From positions 106,001 to 170,000 of the forward strand of contig NZ_JABCRE010000002.1 in the NCBI RefSeq assembly GCF_012972675.1: 64,000 bases of DNA, in the 5' to 3' direction. Made by a program: the position numbers and the translations under genes. The number at the start of each line of letters is the position of its first letter. Positions within the stretch are counted from its first letter, which is position 1. Under the pieces are notes generated by a model. That model saw only the letters and a list, made by a program, of their open reading frames with translations. It was not told the DNA's origin and ran no database searches. Below, piece by piece: positions 53,973 through 63,444 of this stretch. Origin of the DNA: Pontixanthobacter rizhaonensis. GTDB lineage: Bacteria > Pseudomonadota > Alphaproteobacteria > Sphingomonadales > Sphingomonadaceae.

Positions 53973-54484
53973 GTGCCGAATTTCCCGCTTAGCAAGGCAT
54001 CGTTTGATACGGTGCTGAGGCTGTTGTTCAGCGCAATCAATTTGCGGGCCATCGCTTGCCCGTCAGCGTCATCCGTCAAGTTTGCATTTCGATTCACCGC
54101 GTCCGTGGTGGCTTCCTGTCCGTTCGGGAATGCAGTTCTGAATGCGCCCAATCTGCCGCCCATAGCCTCCATCATCTCGCCCATTTTCTTGCCAAGGGTC
54201 GGGTCGCCAAAGCCAAGCTCTCTCAGCTGACCTTCCATATCTTCGACGAATAGTTCGGTCAGCCGGGCTGAAGCGGGGACCAATTGCTCGTCCTGTTCAA
54301 GCCTCAACATGGCCACGGCCAATATGTTGGTAATCATGTCGAACCGGCCATCAACCGTGTCCACTGCTCCGCATTCGCGGTACCACGCTGGATTGCGGGC
54401 CTCGCTCACAACCCACAACCATAAGGGGCGCAGCTCCTCTTTGGGATCCGGGGCAGTTCCAAGCAATTTGGCAAAAAATGACAT
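53969..54484 (-). CDS. Ubiquinol-cytochrome c chaperone (CBP3-like)
   Basis: A 171-residue protein of the CBP3/UQCC1 family, which assists assembly of cytochrome b in complex III. Features: RNPAWYRECGAVDTVDGRFDMITNILAVAMLRL and LFVEDMEGQLRELGFGDPTLGKKMGEMMEAMGGRLGAF. Length and the WY...C..D..DGRFD pattern fit. It heads a two-gene operon with DUF177, divergent from bamE. Confidence 0.9.
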   Translation of the reverse strand: MSFFAKLLGTAPDPKEELRPLWLWVVSEARNPAWYRECGAVDTVDGRFDMITNILAVAMLRLEQDEQLVPASARLTELFVEDMEGQLRELGFGDPTLGKKMGEMMEAMGGRLGAFRTAFPNGQEATTDAVNRNANLTDDADGQAMARKLIALNNSLSTVSNDALLSGKFGT

Positions 54485-54716
54485 GCATTCAGCCCTTCAT
54501 AAGCGGGGGTTGTTCATCAGTAATTCAAACGATCAAGGCCAGTTGGACCATGACCATTCCTTAAATGGGTGGAGCACAATGCAGCTGTGTGTTGCACAGT
54601 CCGCTTCGCCGCCTTAAGGGATACCAACAATATAGGGCTTGGTTCCGCTTGTCCAAGATACGGTCGTATCTGCACATCAGGACCATCAGATGCCTTTGAC
54701 AGTAATTAGGATGACC

Positions 54717-55181
54717 ATGTTCTCACGCAAAATACTCGTTGGTTTGGCATTGGCCGTGGGCGCAACTGCAATCAGCGGCTGTGCCTCCATCCGTGAGACG
54801 CGTGGTTACATTGTCGACCAAACACTGACCAGCTCGGTACAGCCGGGCATTGATAACCAACAATCTGTGGCAGCAGTTTTGGGCCGGCCGACCTTCACCA
54901 GTCAATATGGCGATCCTGTTTGGTATTATGTATCCAGTACAACTGGACGAAAGCCCTTTGTCCGCCCGCGTATCCGGGGGCACAGTGTATTGGCGGTAAA
55001 GTTTGACGCATCAGGAAACGTGATCGCTACTGATCGCTCCGGTTTGGAGAAGGTGGCGTATTTTACGCCTGACGGTGATGAGACGCCGACATTGGGCCGC
55101 GAACGGGGGTTCTTTGAAGATCTGTTCGGTAATATTGGCACAGTTGGTGCACCCGGTGGCGGCGCTCCGGGCGGGCCCTAG
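54717..55181 (+). CDS. Outer membrane protein assembly factor BamE-like lipoprotein
   Basis: A 154-residue lipoprotein with lipobox AISGC. The SmpA/OmlA domain is QSVAAVLGRPTFTSQYGDPVWYYVSSTTGRKPFVRPR, then HSVLAVKFDASGNVIATDR. BamE stabilises BamA-BamD in the outer membrane machinery. The tail is Gly/Pro rich. Start at 54717 is chosen because AGGA lies six bases upstream; 54711 and 54690 are alternatives. Confidence 0.9.
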   Translation: MFSRKILVGLALAVGATAISGCASIRETRGYIVDQTLTSSVQPGIDNQQSVAAVLGRPTFTSQYGDPVWYYVSSTTGRKPFVRPRIRGHSVLAVKFDASGNVIATDRSGLEKVAYFTPDGDETPTLGRERGFFEDLFGNIGTVGAPGGGAPGGP

Positions 55182-55277
55182 TTTTCTCCGCGTTTCCCCG
55201 GCGTTTTCGCAGCTCTTTCCAGTTCATCGACTGGCCACAGTTCTTGATCGGTCGTTGGTGCACCCCATATCCGTTTC

Positions 55278-55838
55278 ATGAGTGATACAAACAATCCGCA
55301 CGGCCTTGTCCAATGGCATGGTACCACCATTATCGGCGTAAAGAAGGACGGAAAAACCGTCATCGCTGGGGATGGTCAGGTGTCGATGGGCAACACCGTG
55401 ATGAAACCCAACGCACGCAAAGTCCGCCGCATCGGCAAAGATGAAAATGTGATAGCTGGCTTTGCCGGTGCAACAGCAGACGCATTTACCCTGTTTGAGC
55501 GGCTGGAGAAAAAGCTGGAACAGCATCGCGGGCAATTGCTGCGCGCGGCGGTTGAACTTGCCAAAGATTGGCGGACCGACAAATATCTCCGCAATCTGGA
55601 AGCCCTGATGATCGTGGCCGATAAGGAAAGCTTGCTGGTGCTGACCGGCAATGGCGATGTGCTGGAACCCGAAGGCGGCGTGACCGCGATTGGATCCGGC
55701 GGCAATTACGCGCTGGCTGCTGGACGGGCCTTGGCCGATTACGAGAAAGATGCAGAGCAGATTGCCCGCAAGGCAATGGCTGTGGCTGCGGATATTTGTG
55801 TATTCACGAACGGCAATGTGACCGTCGAGACTATCTGA
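55278..55838 (+). CDS. hslV: ATP-dependent protease peptidase subunit HslV
   Basis: A 186-residue proteasome-like peptidase. The catalytic Thr is in [15 protein letters not shown] (processing after Gly15 leaves Thr16), so the enzyme has an alphaproteobacterial propeptide of about 15 residues. Other hallmarks are [14 protein letters not shown] and [16 protein letters not shown]. It pairs with HslU nine bases downstream. Confidence 0.96.
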   Translation: MSDTNNPHGLVQWHGTTIIGVKKDGKTVIAGDGQVSMGNTVMKPNARKVRRIGKDENVIAGFAGATADAFTLFERLEKKLEQHRGQLLRAAVELAKDWRTDKYLRNLEALMIVADKESLLVLTGNGDVLEPEGGVTAIGSGGNYALAAGRALADYEKDAEQIARKAMAVAADICVFTNGNVTVETI

Positions 55839-55846
55839 GACAATTC

Positions 55847-57148
55847 ATGACTGAAGCCCTTACCCCCAAAGCCATCGTTGCTGCGCTGGACGAGCATATT
55901 ATTGGCCAGAAAGACGCCAAGCGCGCGGTGGCTGTGGCATTGCGCAATCGCTGGCGCCGCCAACAATTGGATGCCGACCTGCGCGATGAAGTGACGCCGA
56001 AAAACATCTTGATGATTGGCCCCACTGGTTGCGGTAAGACCGAAATCAGCCGCCGCTTGGCCAAATTGGCGCAAGCCCCCTTCGTGAAAATTGAGGCGAC
56101 CAAGTTCACAGAGGTCGGCTATGTCGGGCGTGATGTTGAACAGATCGCCCGCGATTTGGCGGAAGAGGCCATTCGTCTTGAGAAGGAACGCCGGCGCGAA
56201 GCGGTTCGCGAAGCCGCCAGCAAAGCGGCGATGGATCGCCTGCTGAACGCTTTGGTCGGCGAAAATGCTTCCGAAGCCACCCGTGAAAGCTTTCGCCAGC
56301 GGATCGTCGATAATTCGATGAATGACACCGAAGTAGAAATCGATGTCGTCGATGCACCGTCTGCCCCGATGGAAATCCCGGGTATGGGCGGCGGCATGGG
56401 GATGATCGATCTGTCCGATATGATGGGCAAGGCGCTGGGTAAAACCAACACCAAGCGCCGCAAACTCAAAGTGCCAGAGGCATGGGACAAGCTGGTCGAC
56501 GAAGAAGCTGAAAAGCGGATGGACCAAGATGATGTGGCCCGCGTTGCACTGGAAAATGCAGAGACCAACGGGATCGTTTTCCTGGACGAGATTGACAAGA
56601 TTGCGGTCAGCGATGTGCGCGGCGGGTCAGTCAGCCGTGAAGGCGTGCAGCGCGATTTGCTGCCGCTGATCGAGGGAACAACTGTGTCCACCAAATATGG
56701 GCCGATGAAAACTGATCACATCCTGTTCATCGCGAGCGGGGCGTTCCACGTTTCCAAACCGTCTGATATGCTGCCTGAATTGCAGGGCCGCTTGCCGATC
56801 CGGGTTGAGCTGCGGGCGCTGACAGAAGAAGATTTTGTCCGTATTCTGGGTGAAACCCGCGCCAATCTGGTCGCGCAATATAAGGCGCTGCTTGCCACAG
56901 AAGAGGTCACCATTGAGATGGGCGAGGACGGTATCGCCGAGGTCGCCAAGATCGCAGCGCAAGTTAATGAGAGCGTCGAAAACATCGGGGCCCGCCGCTT
57001 GCAGACGGTGATGGAAAAACTGCTTGAAGACCTCAGCTTTGAAGCGGAAGACCATAAAGGCGCAACCATCACAATCGATGCCGCCTATGTGCGTGGCCGG
57101 CTGACTGATCTGGCGAGCGATACGGATCTCAGTAAATATATCCTTTGA
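55847..57148 (+). CDS. hslU: ATP-dependent protease ATPase subunit HslU
   Basis: A 433-residue AAA+ unfoldase. It starts [21 protein letters not shown] (55847), with Walker [10 protein letters not shown], the I-domain around residues 110-240 and Walker [12 protein letters not shown]. The pore and C-terminal tail ending TDLSKYIL (docks into HslV) are complete. The in-frame start at 55796 lies within hslV and is rejected. The stop overlaps the ACT gene start. Confidence 0.97.
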   Translation: MTEALTPKAIVAALDEHIIGQKDAKRAVAVALRNRWRRQQLDADLRDEVTPKNILMIGPTGCGKTEISRRLAKLAQAPFVKIEATKFTEVGYVGRDVEQIARDLAEEAIRLEKERRREAVREAASKAAMDRLLNALVGENASEATRESFRQRIVDNSMNDTEVEIDVVDAPSAPMEIPGMGGGMGMIDLSDMMGKALGKTNTKRRKLKVPEAWDKLVDEEAEKRMDQDDVARVALENAETNGIVFLDEIDKIAVSDVRGGSVSREGVQRDLLPLIEGTTVSTKYGPMKTDHILFIASGAFHVSKPSDMLPELQGRLPIRVELRALTEEDFVRILGETRANLVAQYKALLATEEVTIEMGEDGIAEVAKIAAQVNESVENIGARRLQTVMEKLLEDLSFEAEDHKGATITIDAAYVRGRLTDLASDTDLSKYIL

Positions 57149-57564
57149 TGACACATAAGACTGTGGTCGAACGCGATGCGATGGTGGCCAATATGGCGCC
57201 TTCGCTCGTCACAGGCATATGGCGAATTGTGCGGATTGAGCCTGCCAATGCGGCGACGCTGCTCGGCGAGGCGATTGCAACCTTTCGGGAAACAGAAGGG
57301 GTATCGGCCATCGTTCCTGCCGGCTTGGCAGACGAATGCGGGCAAACAGGCCCTGATTTCTGCCAGATCACCTTGCAAGTCCATTCCGATTTGGAAGGGG
57401 TCGGCCTCACAGCCGCAGTATCGGGCGCGCTTGCAGATCAAGGAATTGCCTGCAATGTCGTCGCCGCGTTTTATCACGATCATATTTTTGTGCCGGCCAG
57501 TGACGCCGACCGCGCGATGGAGGTCTTGAACCAGCTATCAAGCACCGCTGGTGGGCGTAGCTGA
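57148..57564 (+). CDS. ACT domain-containing protein
   Basis: A 138-residue protein with two ACT-like halves (VVERDAMVANMAPSLVTGIWRIVRIEP and GIACNVVAAFYHDHIFVPASDADRAMEVL). ACT domains usually bind amino acids to regulate enzymes. Its ATG overlaps the hslU stop, so it is coupled to protease genes, an order seen in sphingomonads. No catalytic domain is present. Confidence 0.75.
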   Translation: MTHKTVVERDAMVANMAPSLVTGIWRIVRIEPANAATLLGEAIATFRETEGVSAIVPAGLADECGQTGPDFCQITLQVHSDLEGVGLTAAVSGALADQGIACNVVAAFYHDHIFVPASDADRAMEVLNQLSSTAGGRS

Positions 57565-57656
57565 GCCGTTGGTAGAATTAGCTTCCCCGTCACTTGTTAT
57601 TACCACTCAGTTTTGGTCTATTCATCCTCAGACGAGTTTTGTCAGGGGACCCTTAG

Positions 57657-60497
57657 ATGCTTCGATCACTTCTTACCGCCAGTACGGCTGCTTTTGCGCT
57701 GGCTGCTGCCCAGCCGGTTTCGGCAGACGACCACGCATTGGCAGATGCGCCGGCGATCTCTGCGCCTGAAATCGAATACACCGAATGGATGTTGGATAAT
57801 GGCATGCGTGTCATCGCGATTGAAGATGACACAACTTCTACTGTGACTACCTCCATGTGGTATGACATCGGATCAAAGCTTGATCCGGAGGGCCGGAGCG
57901 GATTTGCGCATTTGTTTGAACATATTCTGAGCCGCAAAACCGAGAATATGCCCTATAATATGATCTACGGTCTGACTGCTGATGTGGGCGGCACGCGCAA
58001 TGCATCAAACAGTCCCGACCGGACCAATTATTACGAGCAGGTGCCCGCCGAATATCTGGAAACGATGCTGTGGACGCATAAAGAGCGGATGGCTCTGCCT
58101 GTCGTAGATCAGGACGTGTTCGATAAGGAGCGTGATGTGGTGAAAGAGGAGCTGCGCCAGCGCGTTCTTGCGCCGCCCTATGGCCGTTTCAGCCGCTTTG
58201 TTCTGCCCGAAAACGCCTATGACGTTCTGCCGCAGCGGCGCCCGGGTATCGGTAGCATTGAAGAATTGGATTCCGCCACTCTCGCCGATGCGCGGTCTTT
58301 CTTCCAAGCCTATTACGGACCCGATACCGCGACGCTGATTGTTGCAGGTAACTTTGAAATGGATAATCTCCGCGCGCTGGTGGACCAGTATTTCGCCGAC
58401 ATTCCGCGCCGCGCCAATCCGGTTGATCTGACCATTACAGAGCGTGAGCCGGAGCGGACGGAGCCGCGCTTTGTCACGGCAACTGCGCCCAATGTGCCGC
58501 TGCCGCTAGTCGGGGCGACATGGAAAGTGCCAGGCGTTGCGCACCCCGACTCTGCGGCTCTTGAAGTGCTCGACATGATTATGTCAGCGGGTGAGAACAG
58601 CCGTTTGCACAAGGCGCTGGTTCGCAGCGGCAAAGCGGTTCAGGCCCAGCAATTCGTCAATCAAAGCGAGGAGGGAGGCTTCTTCGCCCAATTCGCCGTG
58701 ATAAACCCGGCCGCTGATGCCGACGAAGTGAATGCATTGATGGCTGCAGAGCGCGTGAAAGTGCGCGAGGAGCTGGTTACAGAAGCAGAGCTTTCCGAAG
58801 CCAAGAACGAAATTTTCTCCTCCAGCCTGCGCCGCCGTGAAACCGCGCGTGGGCGGGCATTCGAAATCGGTGAGGCGCTGATGCTGACTGGCGAGCCCAA
58901 AGCCGCCGATATTCGCCTTGAACGGATCGCGGCGGTCACCGCTGAGGATGTGCAGCGTGTCGCGCAAACCTATCTGAAGCCGGAAGGCCGTGTGGAATTT
59001 CGCTACATTGCAGGCGAGGATAATAAGGAGACTTATGCCAACCCTGCGCCGTTCCCGACATTCCGCACTTTGGCTGCTGCGACGGGTAAGCCGCGCCAAG
59101 TAAAGCCGGAAGGCGAGCGCCAAGCCCCGCCTGGACCGGGCGCGAAGCCGGAAGTCACCGCGCCAACAATTGTCGAAACCACTCTCGATAACGGCATTTC
59201 TGTGGTTGCAACGCAAACCGGCGAAGTACCGATTGCAACGATCACAGTTGTCCTGCCGGGCGGCACTGTTACCGACAGCAAAGCCAAAGCCGGCGTGGCA
59301 GAACTTGCCGCATCGCTTGCGGATAAGGGCACGGCGGATATGTCTGCCACCGAAATCGCAGCGCGGCTGGAAAGTCTGGGCGCAAGGTTCGGTGGGTCAG
59401 GTGGGGCCGATGGCACCTATTTCAGCTTGACCGCGCCTGTCGCCACTATCGAAGAAGCGGGCGCGGTTATGGCCAGTGTTCTGTCCAGCGCGAGCTATCC
59501 TGATGCTGAATTCCAACGTGAACGCAAACGTACAGTCGATGGCTTGCAGGTCTCACTCAAAGATCCCGGCGCATTGGCGCGTTTCGTCGCTGCACCGGTC
59601 ATGTATGGTGAGGCACCCTATGGGACCATCGCCACTACGGACAGCATCAATGCGATCACCGCCAGTGATCTGGTCGCGCACCGCGAGACCTATTGGCACC
59701 CGTCATTGACCAAAGTCATTGTCAGCGGCGGCATTGCGCCCGACGCGGCGAGCAGCTTGGTCGAACGGATGCTAGGCGACTGGACGGTCGACCGCGATCC
59801 GCCAACTCTCGTGGCTGAACCTGATGGAGCAACACCGGCACCGCGAACAGTTGTGATCGATATGCCCGATGCGGGCCAAGCAGCAGTGATCGCCGGTGTT
59901 CGGGCCATCTCGCGTTCGGATGAGCGGTACTATGATCTGATGCTGGCCAATGCTGTGCTAGGCGGCGGGTCAAGCGGGCGTTTGTTTGACGAAGTGCGCA
60001 CCAAGCGCGCGCTGAGCTACGGCGCGTATAGCGGTTTCGGGTCGCGTGCGGGCGAATCCGTCCTGACCGCGAGCGCGCAAACTAAGAATGAAACCGCCAC
60101 CGAAGTGGCCGAGATTTTCCTCAATGAATTTGAGCGTCTGGGTAGCGAACCTCTGACAGAAGATCTGCTGGAGAAACGGCGTCTGTACCTCGGCGGAAGC
60201 TATGCGCGCTCGCTCGAAACCAGTTCAGGCTTCAACGGCATCGTGGCAGGTTTGATGCAGCAAGGAATTGAACCTGCGGAGGCTGCGAAACTGGCAGAGC
60301 GCCTCTCCAGCGTGACCGCCGAAGAAGCCTCCGCAATCGCTTCCGATCTTGTCGATCCGGCGAAAGCATCGGTCATTATCGTGGGCGATGCCGAGCAGTT
60401 CGTGGATAAATTACGCGAACTGCGTCCCGATGTAGAAGTGATTTCTGCTGATGACCTTGACCTGTCACGAGAAGATTTGACCAAACCGGCCGAGTAA
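57657..60497 (+). CDS. M16 family zinc metallopeptidase, two-domain
   Basis: A 946-residue periplasmic protease. Signal peptide ends VSADD near 24. The inverted zinc motif HxxEH is HLFEH at residues 85-89, with a distal Glu expected about 76 residues later. A second M16 half (from about 500, ETTLDNGISVVATQTGEVP) has no zinc motif. A Pro-rich hinge (GKPRQVKPEGERQAPPGPG) near 480 joins the halves. The protein should degrade peptides in the periplasm. Terminator follows. Confidence 0.92.
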   Translation: MLRSLLTASTAAFALAAAQPVSADDHALADAPAISAPEIEYTEWMLDNGMRVIAIEDDTTSTVTTSMWYDIGSKLDPEGRSGFAHLFEHILSRKTENMPYNMIYGLTADVGGTRNASNSPDRTNYYEQVPAEYLETMLWTHKERMALPVVDQDVFDKERDVVKEELRQRVLAPPYGRFSRFVLPENAYDVLPQRRPGIGSIEELDSATLADARSFFQAYYGPDTATLIVAGNFEMDNLRALVDQYFADIPRRANPVDLTITEREPERTEPRFVTATAPNVPLPLVGATWKVPGVAHPDSAALEVLDMIMSAGENSRLHKALVRSGKAVQAQQFVNQSEEGGFFAQFAVINPAADADEVNALMAAERVKVREELVTEAELSEAKNEIFSSSLRRRETARGRAFEIGEALMLTGEPKAADIRLERIAAVTAEDVQRVAQTYLKPEGRVEFRYIAGEDNKETYANPAPFPTFRTLAAATGKPRQVKPEGERQAPPGPGAKPEVTAPTIVETTLDNGISVVATQTGEVPIATITVVLPGGTVTDSKAKAGVAELAASLADKGTADMSATEIAARLESLGARFGGSGGADGTYFSLTAPVATIEEAGAVMASVLSSASYPDAEFQRERKRTVDGLQVSLKDPGALARFVAAPVMYGEAPYGTIATTDSINAITASDLVAHRETYWHPSLTKVIVSGGIAPDAASSLVERMLGDWTVDRDPPTLVAEPDGATPAPRTVVIDMPDAGQAAVIAGVRAISRSDERYYDLMLANAVLGGGSSGRLFDEVRTKRALSYGAYSGFGSRAGESVLTASAQTKNETATEVAEIFLNEFERLGSEPLTEDLLEKRRLYLGGSYARSLETSSGFNGIVAGLMQQGIEPAEAAKLAERLSSVTAEEASAIASDLVDPAKASVIIVGDAEQFVDKLRELRPDVEVISADDLDLSREDLTKPAE

Positions 60498-60513
60498 CGA
60501 AGAGGCTGAAATG

Positions 60514-60551
60514 AAAAAGGGGGTGCGCTGTTTGGTCGGTGCGCCCCTTTT
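60514..60551. terminator. Bidirectional terminator between M16 and ABC transporter genes
   Basis: GGGGTGCGC at 60520-60528 pairs fully (with two G-T pairs) with GTGCGCCCC at 60539-60547, loop ten bases, flanked by A and TTTT. It serves the two convergent genes. Confidence 0.88.
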
Positions 60552-62351
60552 CTATCCGTCCGCCTCACTCGCTTGCCGTTGCCACATTTCGGCATAGAGG
60601 CCGTCTTTGCGCAAGAGCTGGTTGTGTTTGCCGCGTTCTGCCAGTTTCCCTTGATCGAGCACCAAAATCTCGTCTGCATCGGCAATGGTCGATAGGCGGT
60701 GCGCGATTGATAGCGTGGTTCGGTCGCGTGAAATCCTGTCCAGCGTCGCCAGAATGTCTTGCTCTGTCCGGCTGTCGAGCGCGCTTGTTGCCTCATCCAG
60801 CATCAGGATCGGCGGGTTTTTGACCAGCGTCCGCGCAATTGCGACGCGCTGTTTCTCCCCGCCTGACAGTTTCAGCCCGCGTTCGCCAACCTGCGTGTCA
60901 AAGCCCTGCGGCAGTTTTTCGATGAAGGGCAGGATCGCGGCATCGCGTGCTGCAGCCTGTACCGTGCGGTCATCCGTATCGGCTTTGCCATAGGCGATAT
61001 TGTAGCCGATGGTGTCATTGAACAGCACGCTATCTTGCGGGACGATGCCAATGGCGCCGCGCACTGTTGCTTGCTGCAGTTGGGCAATATCTTGACCGTC
61101 GATTAAAATACGGCCTGACCAGGGATCGTAGAAGCGGAACAGCAATCGCGCGATGGTCGACTTACCTGCGCCAGAAGGACCAACAATGGCGATATTGTCA
61201 CCGGCAGGCACTTCAAAGCTGAGCCCCTGCAGGATTGTTCGGTCGGGGTCATAGCCGAACACCACATTGTCAAACGTCACAGTCGGTTTGCGGATGATCA
61301 GGGCAGGGGCGCCGGGCACGTCTTCGACTTCTACCGATGTATCCATCAGCTTGAACATTTCTGCCATGTCGATCATCCCTTGGCGGATGGTGCGATACAC
61401 AAAGCCGAGCAGATCAAGCGGGCGGAACAGCTGCATCAGATAGGTATTGACGAATACCAGATCACCGACGGTCAGCTCGCCCTTGCTCCACCCCCAAACA
61501 GTATAGGCCATGGCGCCAGCCATCAGCGCATTGGTAATCAGGGACTGGGTTATATTGAGCAGACCCAGTGAGTTATCGCTTTTCACCGCTGCATCGGCAT
61601 AGGACCTTGCGGCTTGGCCATAGCGTTCTTCTTCGCGGGATTCCGCGCCGAAATATTTGACGGTTTCGTAATTGAGCAGCGAATCCACAGCGCGGCCCAG
61701 CGCGTGCCCGTCCATATCATTCATTTCTTTGCGCAATTGGGTGCGCCATTCGGTGATCCAGCGGGTAACGGCAATATATGTGATCACGGTAAAGGCAGTT
61801 CCGGCGACCAGTTCCCAGCCAAAATTGATGTAGAAGATGATCCCGACCGCAATCAGCTCGATAATGGTCGGCGCGATGTTGAACAGCATGAAATACAGCA
61901 TCGAATCGATGGTCTTGGTGCCGCGTTCGATTGTTTTGGTAATCTCGCCCGTCCGGCGTGACAGGTGGAAACGCAAGCTCAACCGGTGGAGCCGGTGAAA
62001 CACATCTTCGGCAAATTGCCGCGTGGCATCTTGGCCGACCCGTTCAAACACGATGTTGCGCAGATTATCGAATCCGACACTGGCAAATCGGCCAAGCCCA
62101 TAGGCAAGAACCATCGCCATTGCGGCCATGAATGCCTCGTTTGACACTGTGGTCATACTGTCCACGGCAGCGCGGTAGGCAAACGGCAGCGAAAGGATTG
62201 TGGCCTTGGCCGCGATCACCAGCATGACGGCAATCACGATCCGGCGCTTTAGGGATGGATTATCCTTGGGCCACAGATAGGGCAGAAAGCGCTTGAGGGT
62301 CGCCCAGCTATCGTGATCGGGCGGGGTGGGTGAGGCTGGATCTGGCGGCAT
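60552..62351 (-). CDS. ABC transporter, ATM1-type half exporter
   Basis: A 599-residue membrane/ATPase fusion. About 230 N-terminal residues make six membrane helices with the ATM1 pattern (LSLRFHLSRRTGEITKTIERGTKTID, VNTYLMQLFRPLDLLGFVYR). The ATPase domain has Walker A GPSGAGKST, Q-loop, signature LSGGEKQR, Walker B ILMLDEATSALD and H-loop SIAHRLST. Relatives export glutathione-bound iron-sulphur or metal complexes. No partner half-gene; homodimer assumed. Confidence 0.9.
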   Translation of the reverse strand: MPPDPASPTPPDHDSWATLKRFLPYLWPKDNPSLKRRIVIAVMLVIAAKATILSLPFAYRAAVDSMTTVSNEAFMAAMAMVLAYGLGRFASVGFDNLRNIVFERVGQDATRQFAEDVFHRLHRLSLRFHLSRRTGEITKTIERGTKTIDSMLYFMLFNIAPTIIELIAVGIIFYINFGWELVAGTAFTVITYIAVTRWITEWRTQLRKEMNDMDGHALGRAVDSLLNYETVKYFGAESREEERYGQAARSYADAAVKSDNSLGLLNITQSLITNALMAGAMAYTVWGWSKGELTVGDLVFVNTYLMQLFRPLDLLGFVYRTIRQGMIDMAEMFKLMDTSVEVEDVPGAPALIIRKPTVTFDNVVFGYDPDRTILQGLSFEVPAGDNIAIVGPSGAGKSTIARLLFRFYDPWSGRILIDGQDIAQLQQATVRGAIGIVPQDSVLFNDTIGYNIAYGKADTDDRTVQAAARDAAILPFIEKLPQGFDTQVGERGLKLSGGEKQRVAIARTLVKNPPILMLDEATSALDSRTEQDILATLDRISRDRTTLSIAHRLSTIADADEILVLDQGKLAERGKHNQLLRKDGLYAEMWQRQASEADG

Positions 62352-62404
62352 AGGTGTGCATGTGGTGCAGCGAAGCCGTCAGCACAATGGGTTTGCCTTT
62401 TTGG

Positions 62405-63391
62405 TTAAAGCCCGCTGCCGTCGAAATTAAGCGGTATTCTAGAGCGGCGCTTGCCGTTTTTGGGAATATCAAAAAGGACCTGCCGCTTTTCAAAATCGAT
62501 GGCGATACGGTTCAGCAGGCGCAGGTCCCGCATACCCAGGATCAAGGCGGGCCGTTTGTTAAGGTTCAACGCTGCAAATGCCGGACTGTCGGTGAATGTA
62601 ATGGGCATATTTTCAAGTTGCATAGTTTGAATGCGGACCGAACGGGCAATGCTGCGATTGCCAGTAAGCTGCACCCCTAACACATCAGTGGATGTGACTA
62701 TGTCATCATTGCGGGTTCGCATTTTGCGCTTCAGTGCCAGGTTTCCGAAGCTGTTCTGCGCTCCGGTGTCGATCACCACTGCGGTTTTAACGCCATCTAT
62801 TTTGGCATCAGTAATGATCAAACGGCCAAGCTTGTGGCGGGCGCGGACAATGATTTCATACCCTCTATTGCCGCCCAATTCCCGCGCATCGTTTACGGCG
62901 ATGGTATTATCCCGGAAATCTATCATGACACGTAAGTCTTGCAGGCTATCCAAGCCCAATATGCCGTCCGCGCCGATATTGCGGGCTTCCAGCATGGGGG
63001 CTTCGATATTATCAAACACACGTTCGGCAAATTCCAGCCCGTTCAATGCAAACAGATCGACTGCCTTGCGGCCCGCCATGCCAACAACAGTGGCACGGCC
63101 GGCCGGAGCTAGGGCAAGCCTTTCTGCCAAACGGCGTGTGACCACAGTGGCCTGAGCGCCAGTGTCGATCATAAAATTGAACGGCCCTTCACCCTCGATA
63201 GTCACCGGGATGGTCATGCGTTTATGATGATCAGCCTGTCCTTCAACAACATCGGGGGCAATCGTTTGGGCCGCGGCGTCGGCATTGGTTGCTGAGACGG
63301 CATCGCTTTCCACCGCAGTAGATTCGGCGAGAGATGGTACCGTAGGTTGCGAAGCGAGAGCAGCGGCTGCAAGCGTTGCGATGATCGACAT
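62405..63391 (-). CDS. Aspartic protease with two DTGA motifs (retropepsin-like)
   Basis: A 328-residue exported protein. Signal peptide about 20 residues (MSIIATLAAAALAS), then a linker, then a first half with IDTGAQATVV (about residue 77-86), and a second half with IDTGAQNSFG (about 212-221). Both carry the catalytic Asp-Thr-Gly of retropepsins, so one chain could form a pepsin-like pseudo-dimer. Start 63391 has GGAG upstream. The substrate is unknown, and many relatives are annotated only as aspartyl protease family proteins. Confidence 0.85.
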   Translation of the reverse strand: MSIIATLAAAALASQPTVPSLAESTAVESDAVSATNADAAAQTIAPDVVEGQADHHKRMTIPVTIEGEGPFNFMIDTGAQATVVTRRLAERLALAPAGRATVVGMAGRKAVDLFALNGLEFAERVFDNIEAPMLEARNIGADGILGLDSLQDLRVMIDFRDNTIAVNDARELGGNRGYEIIVRARHKLGRLIITDAKIDGVKTAVVIDTGAQNSFGNLALKRKMRTRNDDIVTSTDVLGVQLTGNRSIARSVRIQTMQLENMPITFTDSPAFAALNLNKRPALILGMRDLRLLNRIAIDFEKRQVLFDIPKNGKRRSRIPLNFDGSGL

Positions 63392-63444
63392 GATAGTCTC
63401 CGGTTTGGTTGGCCAGACTATCACGTAGTTCATGTCTTACCTAA

